Part shown: positions 1 to 11,722 of the stretch, in pieces
Layout of the letters: each line of letters begins with the position of its first letter
Position numbering within the stretch: the first letter of the stretch is position 1
Notes under the pieces: generated by a model
The model's input: only the letters and a program-made list of their open reading frames with translations
What the model was told of the DNA's origin: nothing
Database searches by the model: none
Assembly (NCBI GenBank): GCA_963281155.1
Contig: CAUJLY010000002.1
Location: 4,526,001 to 4,590,000 of the forward strand
DNA from: Rhabditophanes sp. KR3021
Taxonomy: Eukaryota > Nematoda > Chromadorea > Rhabditida > Alloionematidae
Length of the DNA stretch: 64,000 nt
Reading direction: 5' to 3'
Translations under genes and position numbers: made by a program

Positions 1-78
1 TTGGAGAATATTCAACGGAAGCAACAAAACTTCGGTAGAGATAATGAAGGTTTCTATGGTAGTTCTTCTCAATACTGA
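1..78 (+). CDS. 3' end of an unidentified protein-coding gene (partial)
   Basis: The first 78 bases read as one open frame ending in TGA at 76-78, with a Gly/Ser/Tyr-rich tail finishing in FYGSSSQY. An AATAAA at 84-89 directly follows, as expected for a polyadenylation signal close to a nematode stop codon. The rest lies off the left edge. Too little is visible to name the family. An exon boundary inside this stretch cannot be excluded. Confidence 0.4.
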   Translation: MENIQRKQQNFGRDNEGFYGSSSQY

Positions 79-336
79 TTCTTAATAAATTGTTTACCGA
101 AACTGATGACGTATATTTTACTTTTGATGATGTAAATAAATTCCCTCCCATGCACATATTTTTATTCGTCAAATGCCAATCTTTCGTGTTCCAAAACACA
201 ATTCTTTTTGGATATTTAATGCCAATATTTGACTCACCTCTAATTATCACATTTAATTAAAAAGATTATTATCATTACTATTTACAATTTGTTATAATAT
301 TCTTCATAACAGATATATTATTCTCTTTCTTCAATA

Positions 337-1453
337 ATGAATGGTAAGTAAAGCCCAGTTTTTAATGATAGTTAAAGACTTTTGAAACATGTTGTTTGTA
401 GGATTTGCAATATATTATGCTATTTTAATTATTACTGATATTCTTGCTTTTACACTGTGCTTATTATTACTTGTGTTTTTGTCACTTCATCTAGTGAGAA
501 ATGATGGACGTGTTGCAAAAGAATTTTATTTAATCTTTGTGATCAACGGATTTTCAAATTTATTCTTCATTGTCGAGGAATATTTTAGCTTCCGACTACC
601 AACTATGTCATTGTTCCCGTCCTTTTATATGAATGTCATGACTAGTTCACCTTTCACCAAAATATGTTTGAGTTATGCCATGGCCCAATTAATGATAAAT
701 GCATTGTTCGTAGTGCTGGTTTCGTTAAATCGGTTCATCTCATTATACTATCCTCTCAAATACCAGTATATTTTCAGTGGGAATAGGTTAGTTGCTATAA
801 TTATTGTTCCCATACTATTCGGTATAGTGTACTTTGTCTCGTTTGTTTCATATGAAGCAACCTATTACTTGAACGAAGATGATGGCCGCATGGCAATGTC
901 GTATTCTCAAACATCTATCAACTTCTATAGCTGGCTTGTGTTGCTCATTGTGCATTTCGTTTGCTTAATTGGTGATGGCATTCTCAACTTATTGATAATT
1001 CGAAAAATTAGAATGATATCCAAAAAGATGGTTGTTCAAAAACAAATCATCAAATCAGAATATAGTCTAATTCGTTTTTCGCAGATAAATTTTTTGTGCA
1101 GTCTATTGATATTAATGCTGGACATATTGTTAGTTGTTTCTTCAGAAAATGGTTCAGGCGATTTGTACGCAAATTGTTTGACATTGTATTTGGCAGCAGA
1201 AACAGTAACGGCATTTTTTAGTCCTTTTGCATTGCTATGTGTCTCAAATGAAATAAGAAAAATATTTTTCATCTTCATTGGAGTCAAAAGATTCGGCACT
1301 TTAAACAAAAACACAACTCAAATGAATACAATAAATCCTCAATTAAATCACAAATTTTCTCAAAGAAATGATGCTAAAACTTCTCAAATTAATACAGTAA
1401 CAGTTCAAAGTGCAAAAGCTACACCCAGAAGCAAAGTTCCAATAGTTATTTAA
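337..1453 (+). CDS. Seven-transmembrane chemoreceptor-type GPCR
   Basis: A 352-residue protein with about seven hydrophobic segments and a hydrophilic Thr/Asn/Lys tail, typical of nematode serpentine receptors (Srg/Srv-like superfamily). The segment NRFISLYYPLKY after TM3 is the expected DRY-loop position. The long exon begins with an apparent ATG at 389, but I prefer a tiny first exon at 337-343 (ATGAATG). It is followed by a perfect GTAAGT donor, a 58 bp intron and the acceptor TTTGTAG at 400-401. The join makes Met-Asn-Gly and stays in frame, placing the apparent ATG inside the intron. Probably a plasma-membrane chemosensory receptor. The subfamily is uncertain. Confidence 0.75.
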
Positions 1454-1714
1454 GTTTAATTTCATGATTAATATCTTTCTTAAGTTGCAAAAAATTAATT
1501 ATTATGTCTACTACTACACAAATACTTATGAATACACACCTTAATTCAAATAATTATAGCAAATACAACTTTAGTTTATGTAAAACGATAACAGTATAAA
1601 TTATTACAAAATAACTACTGAATTTCAAAACAGTACACAACATATTATGGAATAAGTGTCACATTTTAAAAATGACATAAATAAACAAGCCAGGTACCAT
1701 AATATTGCAAGGTA

Positions 1715-4557
1715 TTAGTTTTCCTTTTTTTCCTTTTTTTCCTTTTTGACGTCTGGATAAACTTTGTCTAAGAGATAATAAATGGCTGGCCAAACAATTA
1801 AAAATAAAACATAGCCCCAAGCATATTGAGACATAAGAGGATCCCACCAGTATTTAGTCTTGATTAAGCCAAACGTAAGAAAGCCGAAACCCATTGTTGT
1901 AGTGATCATTACTTTCCCAAATAACCATGTCATCCATTTGACTTTGGTTCCATTCAGAACATTTCTTGCATTAGGTATTCTAGAAATTATAGAATATAAT
2001 CTGTCTTGACTCAAGAAGCATAGAAATTCAAATCCAAAAAGTAGGAAATACCCAAGATGATATCCATGCCACAAAGCTAAATACATAAGTGTGCCTGCTT
2101 GACTCAAAGTTCTGTTACCAAGAAAACGTAATCTCTGTAAACATAAAAATAAGATATTAGATGAGCAGTTATTATTTTATTAATGTTCAATTTAGCTGGA
2201 TGCTAGTTAATTATATGTCATTTATTTAGTATCAAATTTAAAGAGACTGCGTGCAAACAGTTCTTTCATACTTCCTTTTTTGAATGTTAACTCAGGCTAT
2301 TTGCACCTATATTATGATTAAATTAAAGGCAGTTAATCATTCTCATTAATTTAGAGTCTAAGAGGGTTGTCACCTAGATTAGCTCTAATTTGGGAGGGGT
2401 GTCTAATAATAGCAAATCCTCATCAACCAACTTGGAACTAGGAGCAACTAAAGACGACCTCCTTAGCATGCTTGGTTACAAAGCAGTTGAATTGGTAGGA
2501 GAGTATCTCACTCATGTACTTTACGAAACCGGTACAAATGATCGAATTGACTTGCCGAAAAAGTTGATTCAAGCCACGGATACTCCAGATAAAACGTTGG
2601 CTAAAGCAATAAAAATCAAAGATAAACTCTAAGCTAATAAGGGCGACACATCATGGTGTGCTTACTTGTTCTTAGATTCTACTGTTCTTGCTTATGGGTG
2701 GAAATTGCAAAATGAACAAATACTATTAAATATGTTGGTCAGTCAGGTAGCTTTGGTAGAAGGATCTTCACAGATATTTCTTCAACTATTCTTACAAGTG
2801 GGACTTTGTTTTTGACAAGAAGCAGAGATTTCTCTACAAAGTTTTACGGCAGAAAAGAAGTTATGACGTATTAATATCTATTTTGTTTTTTGATATATTT
2901 TAATCTTTAATAATCACCTTGAATACATAATTCTTTGACCATGTGTTTGTAGCTATGTTGAAAGATTCTACTACACTTTGATAGTCAGATCCAAGTAAGA
3001 AGCCAGTAACATGCACGTTACGACAGCCACTCCATTTTTCGTCACTGTCCTTTCCGTTTGGTTTATATCCCATTCCACATAAAATACCTGCTCCTTCTGC
3101 GAAAAGAAAAGCTCCAACATAACGATAAAAGCTGAAATTATTACTTTATCCATTTAATTAATTGAATTAACTTACGTAAAACGATACCAAATTGTTGTGT
3201 ATACGATTTTAAGTAACAGCGAATTCTCAAAGAACTGCGGAGTATTTAAGTAATCAGCCGTAATAAACAATTTACCCCCTTCGTGCAAGACTGTAAACAA
3301 AATCCCCAACAAAAACCTCCTGACAGCAACCGTTGTTGATTTACCTCTTACTTCCCCATTCTGAGCTTTAAATTCTCCATTAACATATCTTTTAAAATAG
3401 TTAAATGGGACGACTGGTCCAATCATGGTAAATGGCAAATAAAGAGCGTATGATGTGATCTCCATCAAATTAGGTGGTACTTGAATGGAATTGCTAATGG
3501 CATCTCCAGTTAATTTATCCTTTGGTTGAAAGCCATCATTGACATCAATGCAAATTGATATCATTCTCAAACACATGATACATAAAGGGGTTGTAAATGT
3601 GACATCGTAACTGAAAATATTGTAATATAAGTACTTGACACCTAAAGATCCAATGCTAAACATACTCATCTGTCTCGTAAAAATAGTAACAAACTAGTAA
3701 ATGACCCTGTAAATAACAAAAGAAGGCTTCTCATTACTTAAATGTGTCTACTTACCAAAAAAATTAAATGAGCTATAATTGGGAGGTTTTTTATGTGCCC
3801 AAGATAATTGGTTAGCACATAAGCTGCGGCAATTGCAAATAAAGTATGTAAAATTTGAAAGCCGTAATTACCAAAGTAAATAAAAAGCCCAAACAAGATA
3901 AAGTACACGTGCTGAGAGGTGATAGAACATTTGTGTATGTAATGCTTGTATATCAGTGCAAAGGGGTAGCCACATTGAATGGACAAAAACATGAGCAAAG
4001 CATCTTCCCGAATACCAACGGCCTCTGCCAATGGACCAAACAATCCCATGATATCTGTAAAAAACCATTATTTAAGTAAATTGATTTAAGTATGCATGTG
4101 CTTTCAGGCATGATACGATAGTGATAGGTAGTAAATGCAAGTTACAAACAGAGAGGAAAGACGTTACGTTTGATTGATTCTTGTAACGAATTTGACTCAT
4201 TCTATGTCATAAGCAGTTCGATTTTATGCTTCATTCAGCCGTTAAGAGTAAACTGTCGTTCAAACAGGTCATATAATAAAATATTGTTAGCATCAAACAA
4301 ATTTATTAAAATATACAAATTAAACTTTTTTAAAGAAGTTAAGAAGTAAAAAATATTTAGCATCAAACAAATTTATTTTGTAATATTACCTGGACAAAAT
4401 AACTTTTCTTTACCTTTGCTCCAGATGTTAGGTCCAACTCTTGGATCAATTATAAGCTAAACATGACACATATCCTTATTAGCAGAAAATAAGTTTCCAT
4501 TTTAGGCAACACACTAACTGCCGTTTCTAGTCTATTGAATCGTTTAGCGAAATCCAT
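1715..4557 (-). CDS. mboa-6: MBOAT-family lysophospholipid acyltransferase (LPCAT3/MBOAT5-like)
   Basis: Six exons (4557-4519, 4456-4414, 4054-3756, 3693-3176, 3131-2918, 2134-1715) give 510 residues, close to the roughly 490 of LPCAT3. The family acylates lysophospholipids, mainly lysophosphatidylcholine, with polyunsaturated fatty acids in the ER membrane. Many membrane spans are visible. The catalytic His is in ALWHGYHLGY of the last exon, and KNYVFK/RLRFLG at the exon 5/6 join matches the conserved cytoplasmic block. The C-terminus is a Lys-rich tail (KKEKKEKKEN), compatible with ER retention. A shorter start at 4049 is possible, but two upstream exons join in frame and supply a family-like N-terminus. 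Intron 5 is 783 bp and contains antisense coding-like sequence (2390-2864). The MBOAT5 versus MBOAT7 assignment rests on resemblance only. Confidence 0.85.
2342..2864 (+). pseudogene. Unidentified antisense coding relic in an MBOAT intron
   Basis: Inside the 783 bp intron 5 of the minus-strand acyltransferase gene, the plus strand keeps an almost open frame. It runs from about 2390 to 2810 with a single stop at 2630, and a second frame carries on to about 2864 (GTLFLTRSRDFSTKF). Composition is protein-like (DDLLSMLGYKAVELVGEYL) rather than AT-rich intron filler. There is no convincing ATG. I do not recognise the family, and it does not clearly share the motifs of the four related relics elsewhere in the window. 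Most likely a decayed insertion. Confidence 0.35.
4287..4377. repeat. 21-bp direct repeat pair
   Basis: The 21-mer starting TTAGCATCAAAC occurs at 4287-4307 and again, identical, at 4357-4377, 70 bp apart in intron 2 of the acyltransferase gene. It could be a local duplication or the footprint of a small insertion. Confidence 0.6.
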
Positions 4558-5012
4558 TAACTTTGACAATTTCTCTTATGCACATTAACAAAATCTTTTC
4601 TTTTAAAGTATCTTCCACATTGCAATCATTGAACCATCTGATTTTAATACCGTTTTCTTAAATAGTGAAAACCTTTTGATCATTACCAGATAAAACAAAA
4701 CACACGAAAGCTTGTTGATACGAGACAACTTGATTCGAAAGATTTTGAATAGACAGGCAATGTATTTAATATTGTGTGAACACCTTCTCAGGTAGGTTTC
4801 TTCTGGTCTTCAATCTTACTTTAATAAACACCTAATAAGACGTAGTTTTTCGGCATTAAGTGAGCAGAATGATTTTAGTAGATGCATATTTTATCTTAAT
4901 ATCATCATGACACGTAAATAGCTAGGAGCTAATATGCAAATTTGAAAGGTATAAAGTCGTAAACCAGAGTTGATAGTGTGCTTTACTATCATAATTATTT
5001 AAAATTAAAAAG
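4558..5012. other. Divergent intergenic region, MBOAT / V-ATPase F
   Basis: This 455 bp AT-rich stretch separates the divergent starts of the acyltransferase (-) and V-ATPase F (+). I see no gene or recognisable structured element in it. Presumably it holds both promoters. Confidence 0.5.
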
Positions 5013-5446
5013 ATGGTATCTCTTTCCCGTACACATTTAAACTCGAATATGCTGTTAGCCGTCATCGGAGATGAAGACACCGTCGTGGGTTTTTTGTTGG
5101 CAGGGATTGGAGAAGTAAACTACTTACATGGACAAAACTTTTTGGTTGTTGATGGGAAGACGAGTGATACCAAAATAAAAGAAGTCTTTATTGCTTTCAC
5201 CAAAAGAAGGGATATTGCCATTATTTTGATAAATCAAGTCATTGCAAACAGAATCAGAGAAGTCGTAGATGTTTACGTTCGTAGCATTCCTTCTGTCTTG
5301 GAGTTACCTTCCAGAGAAATGCCTTATGATCCAAGCAAAGTAAGTACATAAAAGGAAATAAAATTTTTATTTAACAATTAACATTTAAGGATGCCATTTT
5401 AAACCGTGCAAAAGGATTGTTCAATCTCAATATGTTTACAAAATAA
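5013..5446 (+). CDS. vha-9: V-type proton ATPase subunit F
   Basis: Two exons (5013-5339, 5390-5446) give 127 residues, the usual size. Subunit F is a small stalk subunit of the V1 sector of the vacuolar proton pump and helps couple ATP hydrolysis to rotation. The sequence shows the family blocks AVIGDEDTVVGFLLAGIG near the N-terminus, FTKRRDIAIILINQ in the middle and PSREMPYDPSK before the splice. Exon 2 adds DAILNRAKGLF. The intron is 50 bp with a GTAAGT donor. An AATAAA lies just past the stop. The gene converges on the homeobox gene with only 34 bp between stop codons. Confidence 0.95.
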
Positions 5447-5480
5447 TAAATATAAATACAATTATTCACATATTAATGCT

Positions 5481-6164
5481 TTAACCCGATGAATTATATT
5501 CTGATCTGAAGTTTTTGAAATCCCGGCGTTCCTTGGCTCTTCTATTTTGATACCATATTTTAACTTGTCTTTCTGTTAAGCTCAACTGTGTTGCTAGCTC
5601 AGCTTTTTTGGTGGTTGAGACTATTTTATGGGTCCTATAAGCTTCCTCAAGTTTATTCTTTTGAAGATCGGAATAAACTGTTCTGTACTTTTCAGCTGTT
5701 CTTACTCGGATATCTAAAAAACATGTAAAAGAAATGTAAAAAGAAATGATGTTATGTAAATATAGGAAGAAATGATGTTTGTAAATACTAAAACAAATGA
5801 TGATGTCTAAATCAAACTTACGATTTGTCCCAGCTCCAGTTGGATAAGGTGGTTTGAAAGTGTCATTTGTTGATAAATTATTATATAAACCAGGATTAAG
5901 CATTTGCGCCTGTTGTTGATACAAACTGTAATTGTAATTATGGAGAAAGTGTTGATAGTCCATGCTACACTGTGGATAGGTAAACGGAGTTTTTTCATTT
6001 GTGGGAGAGACTGAATTGTCCTGAGTAAAAAAGTTATTTGTATTGGCTGCCATGCTGCCATTAGCAGACATATTATTAGTACTATTATTTACACCGAGAG
6101 AATTATAATTATTATAGTAGTGCGAATTATAGTTAATTCGGGGATCATTAAAAGAATTGGTCAT
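5481..6164 (-). CDS. pal-1: Caudal/Cdx-type homeobox transcription factor
   Basis: Two exons (6164-5822 and 5713-5481, 107 bp intron) give 191 residues. The first exon encodes an Asn/Tyr/Ser-rich, low-complexity activation-type region. The second carries the homeodomain, from about residue 119 to 178, ending just before a short tail. The block RTAEKYRTVYSD and helix 3 LTERQVKIW followed by QNRRAKERRD are diagnostic of the caudal/Cdx group, which patterns posterior cell fates. Oddities: helix 3 has WYQNRR instead of the near-universal WFQNRR, and the first helices are diverged (NKLEEAYRTHKIV). No hexapeptide motif is obvious. Family confidence is high; one-to-one orthology with pal-1 is inferred. 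Confidence 0.88.
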   Translation of the reverse strand: MTNSFNDPRINYNSHYYNNYNSLGVNNSTNNMSANGSMAANTNNFFTQDNSVSPTNEKTPFTYPQCSMDYQHFLHNYNYSLYQQQAQMLNPGLYNNLSTNDTFKPPYPTGAGTNRKFDLDIIICFSIYKHHFFLYLHNIISFYISFTCFLDIRVRTAEKYRTVYSDLQKNKLEEAYRTHKIVSTTKKAELATQLSLTERQVKIWYQNRRAKERRDFKNFRSEYNSSG

Positions 6165-6595
6165 AATAAAGAAATTAGTTTCTAAGAAAGCAACTGATGA
6201 ACAAAGTATGGTTATGGACGCTTTATATACCTGTGAGAAGGTAATAAATTTATTGGATTTTCATTACTTTATTACCTAGACCAATAAAATGATCAAGATG
6301 GGCACTAAAGTTTAAAGCTGATTTGATTAGCTAAAACAAAAAGATGTGGATGCGGTTTGGCGAAAACAATCTTAGATGAATATATTTTTGCAGATTAGGC
6401 GAAAGCAATAAATGTTTGACGGATAGGTGAATGGTAATGCAGGATCCTAGTGCATATAATAAATTGATACACAAACTACATGCAAGATACGTAATAATTA
6501 ACACACTTAATCTGTATTTAACTTTTATTTAGCATTTAATTAAAAACAATTAGAATGTTGCCAAACTTTGTATTTTTAATCAACATAACAATCTT
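6165..6595. other. Intergenic region upstream of the homeobox gene
   Basis: These 431 bp lie between the homeobox start (-) and the CNOT2 stop (-). AT-rich; no gene seen. It should include the homeobox promoter and the CNOT2 3'UTR. Confidence 0.5.
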
Positions 6596-7797
6596 TTATA
6601 TTTCACTTGTTGGTGTGACTGCAACTACTTGCTGAGGCTGAGGAAGAGTATCGCCCCTGGTTTCAACAGGAATCAAAGTTTCATATTGTTTCCAGCGGTA
6701 GAAATGCAGCAAATTTTCACTGATTGGGCCAAATCTTTCAAACTCTTCGTTGGCTATTTTCAAACGTTTATTTTCGCTTCTCCATGTCATTGGATTAAAA
6801 AAAGCGAATATACCTTCATCTGCACCTAATTCGGGAGTGATCTGTGCTGGTGGTTTTGTGATTATTCTCCTGACCCACCCTTGGGCTCGTTTATGATAAA
6901 GCCATCCTCGCTTTTGAAGCATATGCACAGCTAATGATTGATAAGCTTCTTTAGGAAAATTATAATACATATACAATAATGTCTCATCTGGTAATTTATT
7001 GACATTCAGGGGGGGTAAATTAATCTTTCCCTTTGTTGAGAATTGATATTCTTTAGGAGTATCTGCGATTTGCGGATGGACTAACATTGTATTTTCAGCA
7101 AATGGGCCAGCAAAGTTCTGATGAATGGATGCTTCTTGTCTCAAAATAGGAATACCTGTATTTTCAACGTGAATTCCAATAATATTCATATGTGGCATCT
7201 GTCCATTCTGACAAGCTCTAAACATTCTCATGAAATTTTGCATGCCATAATCTCCAGGAGACATATCATCCATATTTCTTTCCATTCGTAGCATTCCCTG
7301 GTGAGTTTGGCTAGAAATGATAGGATCAGATGTCATCGAAAATACGGAATTGGGAGCACCAGTTGTGGGCACGCTTGATGCTGTCAATGACAGTGCTGAA
7401 TCTACTCGGGACATTTTCTCTTCAGACAAAGCATTTAGCAGATATCGTTGATTTTGTTGCGTTGACGCTGCATATGACTTCCCTCCACCAATCACAGATG
7501 AAAATAAGGGCATTGTAGATGGATTTGCGTTGGGTCCATGGCTGCCTGCCTAAAAATAATTTAATTGCAAATATTAATTTATAATCTAGCATAAATAAAA
7601 GTATTGTAATTTTAAGCTTTAAAAACTAGTAATTTAAAAGTTTTAGTAAGCAGTAATCTTTAAACTCTATGGCTTACCTTTTGATCTCCATTTTCCCCCG
7701 GAAACAGAAAAGCCCTTAACGTCATTTTGTTAGTTGAACTTGAAAAAGAGTGCGAGTCATCATTCATGTTATGGAAATTATTACTATCTGCAGACAT
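6596..7797 (-). CDS. ntl-2: CCR4-NOT complex subunit 2 (NOT2/CNOT2)
   Basis: Exons 7797-7678 and 7549-6596 give 357 residues. CNOT2 is a scaffold subunit of the CCR4-NOT deadenylase that shortens mRNA poly(A) tails. The C-terminal half contains the NOT-box region: KLPDETLLYMYYNFP, RGWLYHKRAQGWVRR and FFNPMTWRSENKRL. FNPMTWR is a signature of the NOT2/3/5 family. The N-terminal part is Ser/Met/Asn-rich and probably disordered. The protein is shorter than the 500-residue vertebrate form but keeps the whole NOT box. It is arranged head-to-head with the mS38 gene. Confidence 0.92.
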
Positions 7798-8283
7798 TAA
7801 GATTAAATTAAAAAGTGACAACGGGACAATAATTCTAAAATTGTATCAATTTTAAAATCCAAAAATAAAGAGAGCAAATTATATATGCACAAATGGTTAC
7901 TAATAGCAACAGAATAGGGGATGTAATTCGATACAAATGAGAGGTGACTTGGTCATAGTAGAAGAGAACTTATCCTAATCCATATTTAAGAAAGTATATC
8001 ATCAAATGGAATAAATGACGATCATTAAATGAAGTGCCGTTTGTCTGTATTTTTAAACTGGATCGCATAAATTAACCCTATTATGTAATTTATTTATGTT
8101 CAGCTGTCTCTAATTATGTTAAAAGAAGTGATTAAAAAAAGAAGCAGGTGTGAAAAGTGTTGGTGGTAATCTAAAAAATTGCCATCTCATAACGAACATT
8201 TGCAACACGCTACCAATCGAAAGTCAAAGTGTAGTATCAAATTTTTAGATAGTCAGATTTTGCTGAAAAATAAAACAGATAAA
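7798..8283. other. Divergent promoter region, CNOT2 / mS38
   Basis: 486 bp between two divergent starts. No additional coding sequence seen. Confidence 0.5.
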
Positions 8284-9069
8284 ATGCTGCGAACTCTATT
8301 AAATAAAACTGTGGCAAGAGGCTTAGCCACATTATCATCAAGTAAGGCTTTTTAATTTATTTTCATTATCTATACCTTTTTAGACCCTTCAACTGGACTA
8401 AATATACCGTTGTTACCCCCAACTCTACCAAGACTACCAAATTTAGGGGATGAAACGTCTATAGATTTAAATAAAATCAATTTGATCCTTCCTGGGCACT
8501 TGAAAGGTGTCAAAATTTATTCATTCCCTACAATTGTTCCACGGATCCTGGAAGCTCCTTCCAGTGAAGTTGGAGTTATTGAAAAAATTGACCCAACAAT
8601 AAATGGTGGCAAGGTGATTGAAAACCCAAATGTTATTACTGGATACTCTTGTTCTCCAAGACTACTAACTATCCGTAGAAAGAAAATGAAGAAGCACAAG
8701 AGAAGAAAGCGTTACGACAGAGATTTCTTCAAATATCAAAAGTACCACAGAGAAAAGAAAATTAAGGCTGAGCGTAAATTTAGGCAACAAATGGATGCCC
8801 TAACCAAAGACGTAGAAGAATTTAATCCAATGGCTTTTGTGACAGAAACTATTGCCACTGCGAAGCAGGAATGGAAAAATGATTTGGCTCCTACTGGAAG
8901 AAAAAAGTATCCCCATTGGAGTCAATTGATGGCCATTGAAGAACTGTATGGTTTGGAAAATCAAGTTTATATTGACAAAAGATTCGGGTATCCAGGAGAA
9001 GAAGGAGCCCATAAAAGCCAACATTTAATGAAAGAATATCTAAAATATGAAAAGGACCCAAAAAAGTAA
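8284..9069 (+). CDS. Mitochondrial small ribosomal subunit protein mS38 (AURKAIP1-like)
   Basis: Exons 8284-8341 and 8384-9069 give 247 residues. The first exon encodes a basic, hydroxylated N-terminus (MLRTLLNKTVARGLATLSS), a good mitochondrial targeting peptide. At residues about 115-160 is a strongly basic block, RRKKMKKHKRRKRYDRD, that characterises mS38/AURKAIP1 (a DUF1713-type domain), which contacts rRNA in the small mitoribosomal subunit. About 80 residues C-terminal to it extend beyond the human protein and include a Trp/Tyr-rich part. The assignment relies mainly on the basic block. Confidence 0.75.
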
Positions 9070-9768
9070 TTTGTTTAAAGTTGTTGTAGTTTTAATTGTT
9101 ACGATTGTTAGATAGGAAATAAACTTACTATTTTTATTATTTGTTGATGTCTCTTAATTTATGTTAATATAGTCCAGTAAAAAATGCATTTTAAACCACA
9201 TACATAAATACATATTTTTATTCAATTTTAAACACTTAAGAAATAAGTGTCATCAAAATACTGCTTATTTTGGTATTATCTGTATTCATCAAAGCTAATT
9301 ATGATTTAACAAACAAAATAACTACTATCAAACTTGAACTTAATCGGACTCTTTTTAAAGTAATGAAGTCCGTGAAGGCTCTCATATTGGTGAAGAAATT
9401 CTTTTTGAAGCAAACCAAAATCAAATTTAAATGTGTTTTTAAAATTAATTGAATGAATGTTCCTGGAGTTTTAGATTATAGAATGCATTTCGGTTTAATT
9501 GAATTTACCACGTTATCCACTCATAAACCACAAAGCAGATACAATAATGTCAAGATACATCAGATTATAAGAAGATGGAGATTACGGTTATCACATATGT
9601 GCGTAGTATTTACCATTAAGTAAATCGAAATCCTTTAAAATTTACCAATTTATATATATGAACAGAGAAAAGTTTTGGGAACAAGAAGATTTAATAAGTG
9701 TTTATGTGAATAAATTTATATATGATTAAATTGGCATGAGTGTAATAAATTAATGATACTGATGATAT
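9070..9768. other. Convergent intergenic region, mS38 / SLY1
   Basis: 699 bp between convergent genes. An AATAAA at about 9117 fits the mS38 3' end. From 9252 to 9452 the plus strand has an open frame with signal-peptide-like character (KILLILVLSVFIKANYDL), but its first codon is ATC rather than ATG. I see no upstream exon. Probably a relic or chance. Confidence 0.4.
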
Positions 9769-11722
9769 TTATTTCAACATAGCCCCTAATTCACTCATTT
9801 GAGTTACAAATTGCTTAGGCGTCACTAATTCTGTACAACCATATGTTATTCTACCGATTCCCTTTGCTTTTGCATAATCAACCAAGTTTTGATACTCAAC
9901 ATAATTGCCTCCACCAATTTGAAAAACGAGCACGTCTTGAACTAGCTGGCCTTGTCTTTGTCTGATTCCATCTTGATTTCCAACATGCATAATTTTGGGG
10001 TCGAAGTATCTGTATTCGACAGAACTTATTGGCGCGGCTCCAGTGACAGTTGGTCTAGTGTCAACAATTTCATCAACCATCTGGGTTAAAGGCAAATTGT
10101 GTTTTTTGGGTACTAAATTCTTGACTCCATCCATAACAAATTTAGAACTTTGATTGAGGAGTTTGGAAAACATTGAAACTGTTTTGGTTCCAGCACCATA
10201 ATGATGTTCACTTTGTTTTCCCAAATTGTTAAAACTCTTCAAACGCTTGGCAAAATGTAAGGCATCCAATGGAATTTGACGTTCAACTAAAATAGCTGTA
10301 TGTTCTCCGAGTTCTTTTTCACTGATAGTTGCGGAACAAAGATAATTTATAAGGCATAATCTGAGAGCATCCATTGGGTCGGAACAATTTTTCATTATTT
10401 CCCCAATATTACCTTCAACGGGAGATCCATTTAAAATCTTTTCCTCAGTTTCAAACAAAGCATCTAACTTTCGTTGTTTAATTATGTCTAATAAGGTTGT
10501 AGCAATTGTGGTATGGATATCAATTAGCTTTTTCTTTTCCAATAACTGAGGTAAACTTTCAATCGCATCTTGTAATTTGGAAGTTGAGTCTTTGATATGA
10601 TTATTAGCATCGCTCATTTCCTCTCCAGTCACACCCATTCGATTCTTAAGCTTTTTCAAATCCTCTTCGGTTTTCCTATAACTTTCCAAATCTTCTTGGA
10701 TGGCTTCGGCAACAAGGGGAAAGGCAGATCCACGATAATTCTTCCACAAATTATCAGCAACTGAACACATCTCGTAATCCTTCTTTTTCCCAGATTTATC
10801 ATTCATTTTGACACGGTTTTGATCGTAATCAAAGATATCGTGAATCAAAGCTTGATAACTCCATGTATGATGTAACATCGTTGCTAAGTCTACCGATCTG
10901 TCGCTAATCACTAAAACAGGTCTTTGAAAGTTCATTTGGCCTGGCTTGTAAGTATCCTGGACAAATAGGTTGTTGCGTGCATCACGAAGACTATTTCTTA
11001 TCTTAGCATCTAATTTCTCAGCTACTCTTTCTGCCGCATTATTCTTATCGCATCTAATGATCGGTATGATTCCCATCGTTACGCAGACAGAAAACAAGCC
11101 ATTTGCAATACTTTCAACCAAATCGACCATTTGTTCATCAGTTGCTCTGGTATCATTGATAGCTCCGTAACTTAACTTTGACCCCTGTGAGAATCGCTTC
11201 AGAACAAATAAATCTTCCTCCAAACTGATAAAGCTCAAATACTGATCCGTTAGCTTTTGAACTCCCGACATTGTATTTCCCTGAACTGCAGCGGTAGCCA
11301 ATTGCTCTAGTTGTGGTCTTGACATTGGTGAAATCATATTAATATAATACCCATCATACATGTTACTTTTCAAGTCATTACTAATTAAAGCGATATTTTC
11401 ATCAGAAGGCGAAACTAAATAAACAGCACACACATCTGGCAGAGAATCACGTTTGCTTCCTAGCATGAGATGTAATGTAACTCCTAGTTCTCTCAATTGT
11501 TGAACCGTCAAAATAGGTGAAACCACATCTTGCCCGAATTTATCCAAAATAAGTACTTTCCACCCGGGTTCTGAAGAAGTCACAGATCCAGCAGGGTTAT
11601 TGAAGTTTAGCAATTGTTTCAAGCCAACTAAAAGTAATTAGATTCGGGATTGGACATAGTTACTTACCGATTTGCCGTCCACGTATCGAATCCTTAATTG
11701 GTTTGTCTGCAATCTTGAGCAT
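9769..11722 (-). CDS. SLY1: Sec1/Munc18-family protein SLY1 (SCFD1)
   Basis: Exons 11722-11668 and 11627-9769 give 637 residues, the usual length. SLY1 binds syntaxin-5-type SNAREs and is needed for ER-to-Golgi vesicle fusion. Evidence: the family N-terminus (SIRGRQIVGLKQLLNFN), the domain 1 block WKVLILDKFGQDVVSPIL, RPVLVISDRSVDLATMLHH with the TW motif after it, and the C-terminal block RITYGCTELVTPKQFV. An acidic/Lys-rich insertion around residues 285-345 corresponds to the SLY1 helical region. It diverges from the EGF/VWA gene across 638 bp. The assignment to SLY1 rather than UNC-18 or VPS45 is well supported by the C-terminus. Confidence 0.93.

Noticed and set aside
389..400. ATG at 389 as start of the chemoreceptor
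   Set aside because: It falls inside a well-formed 58 bp intron; the upstream 7-nt exon joins in frame.
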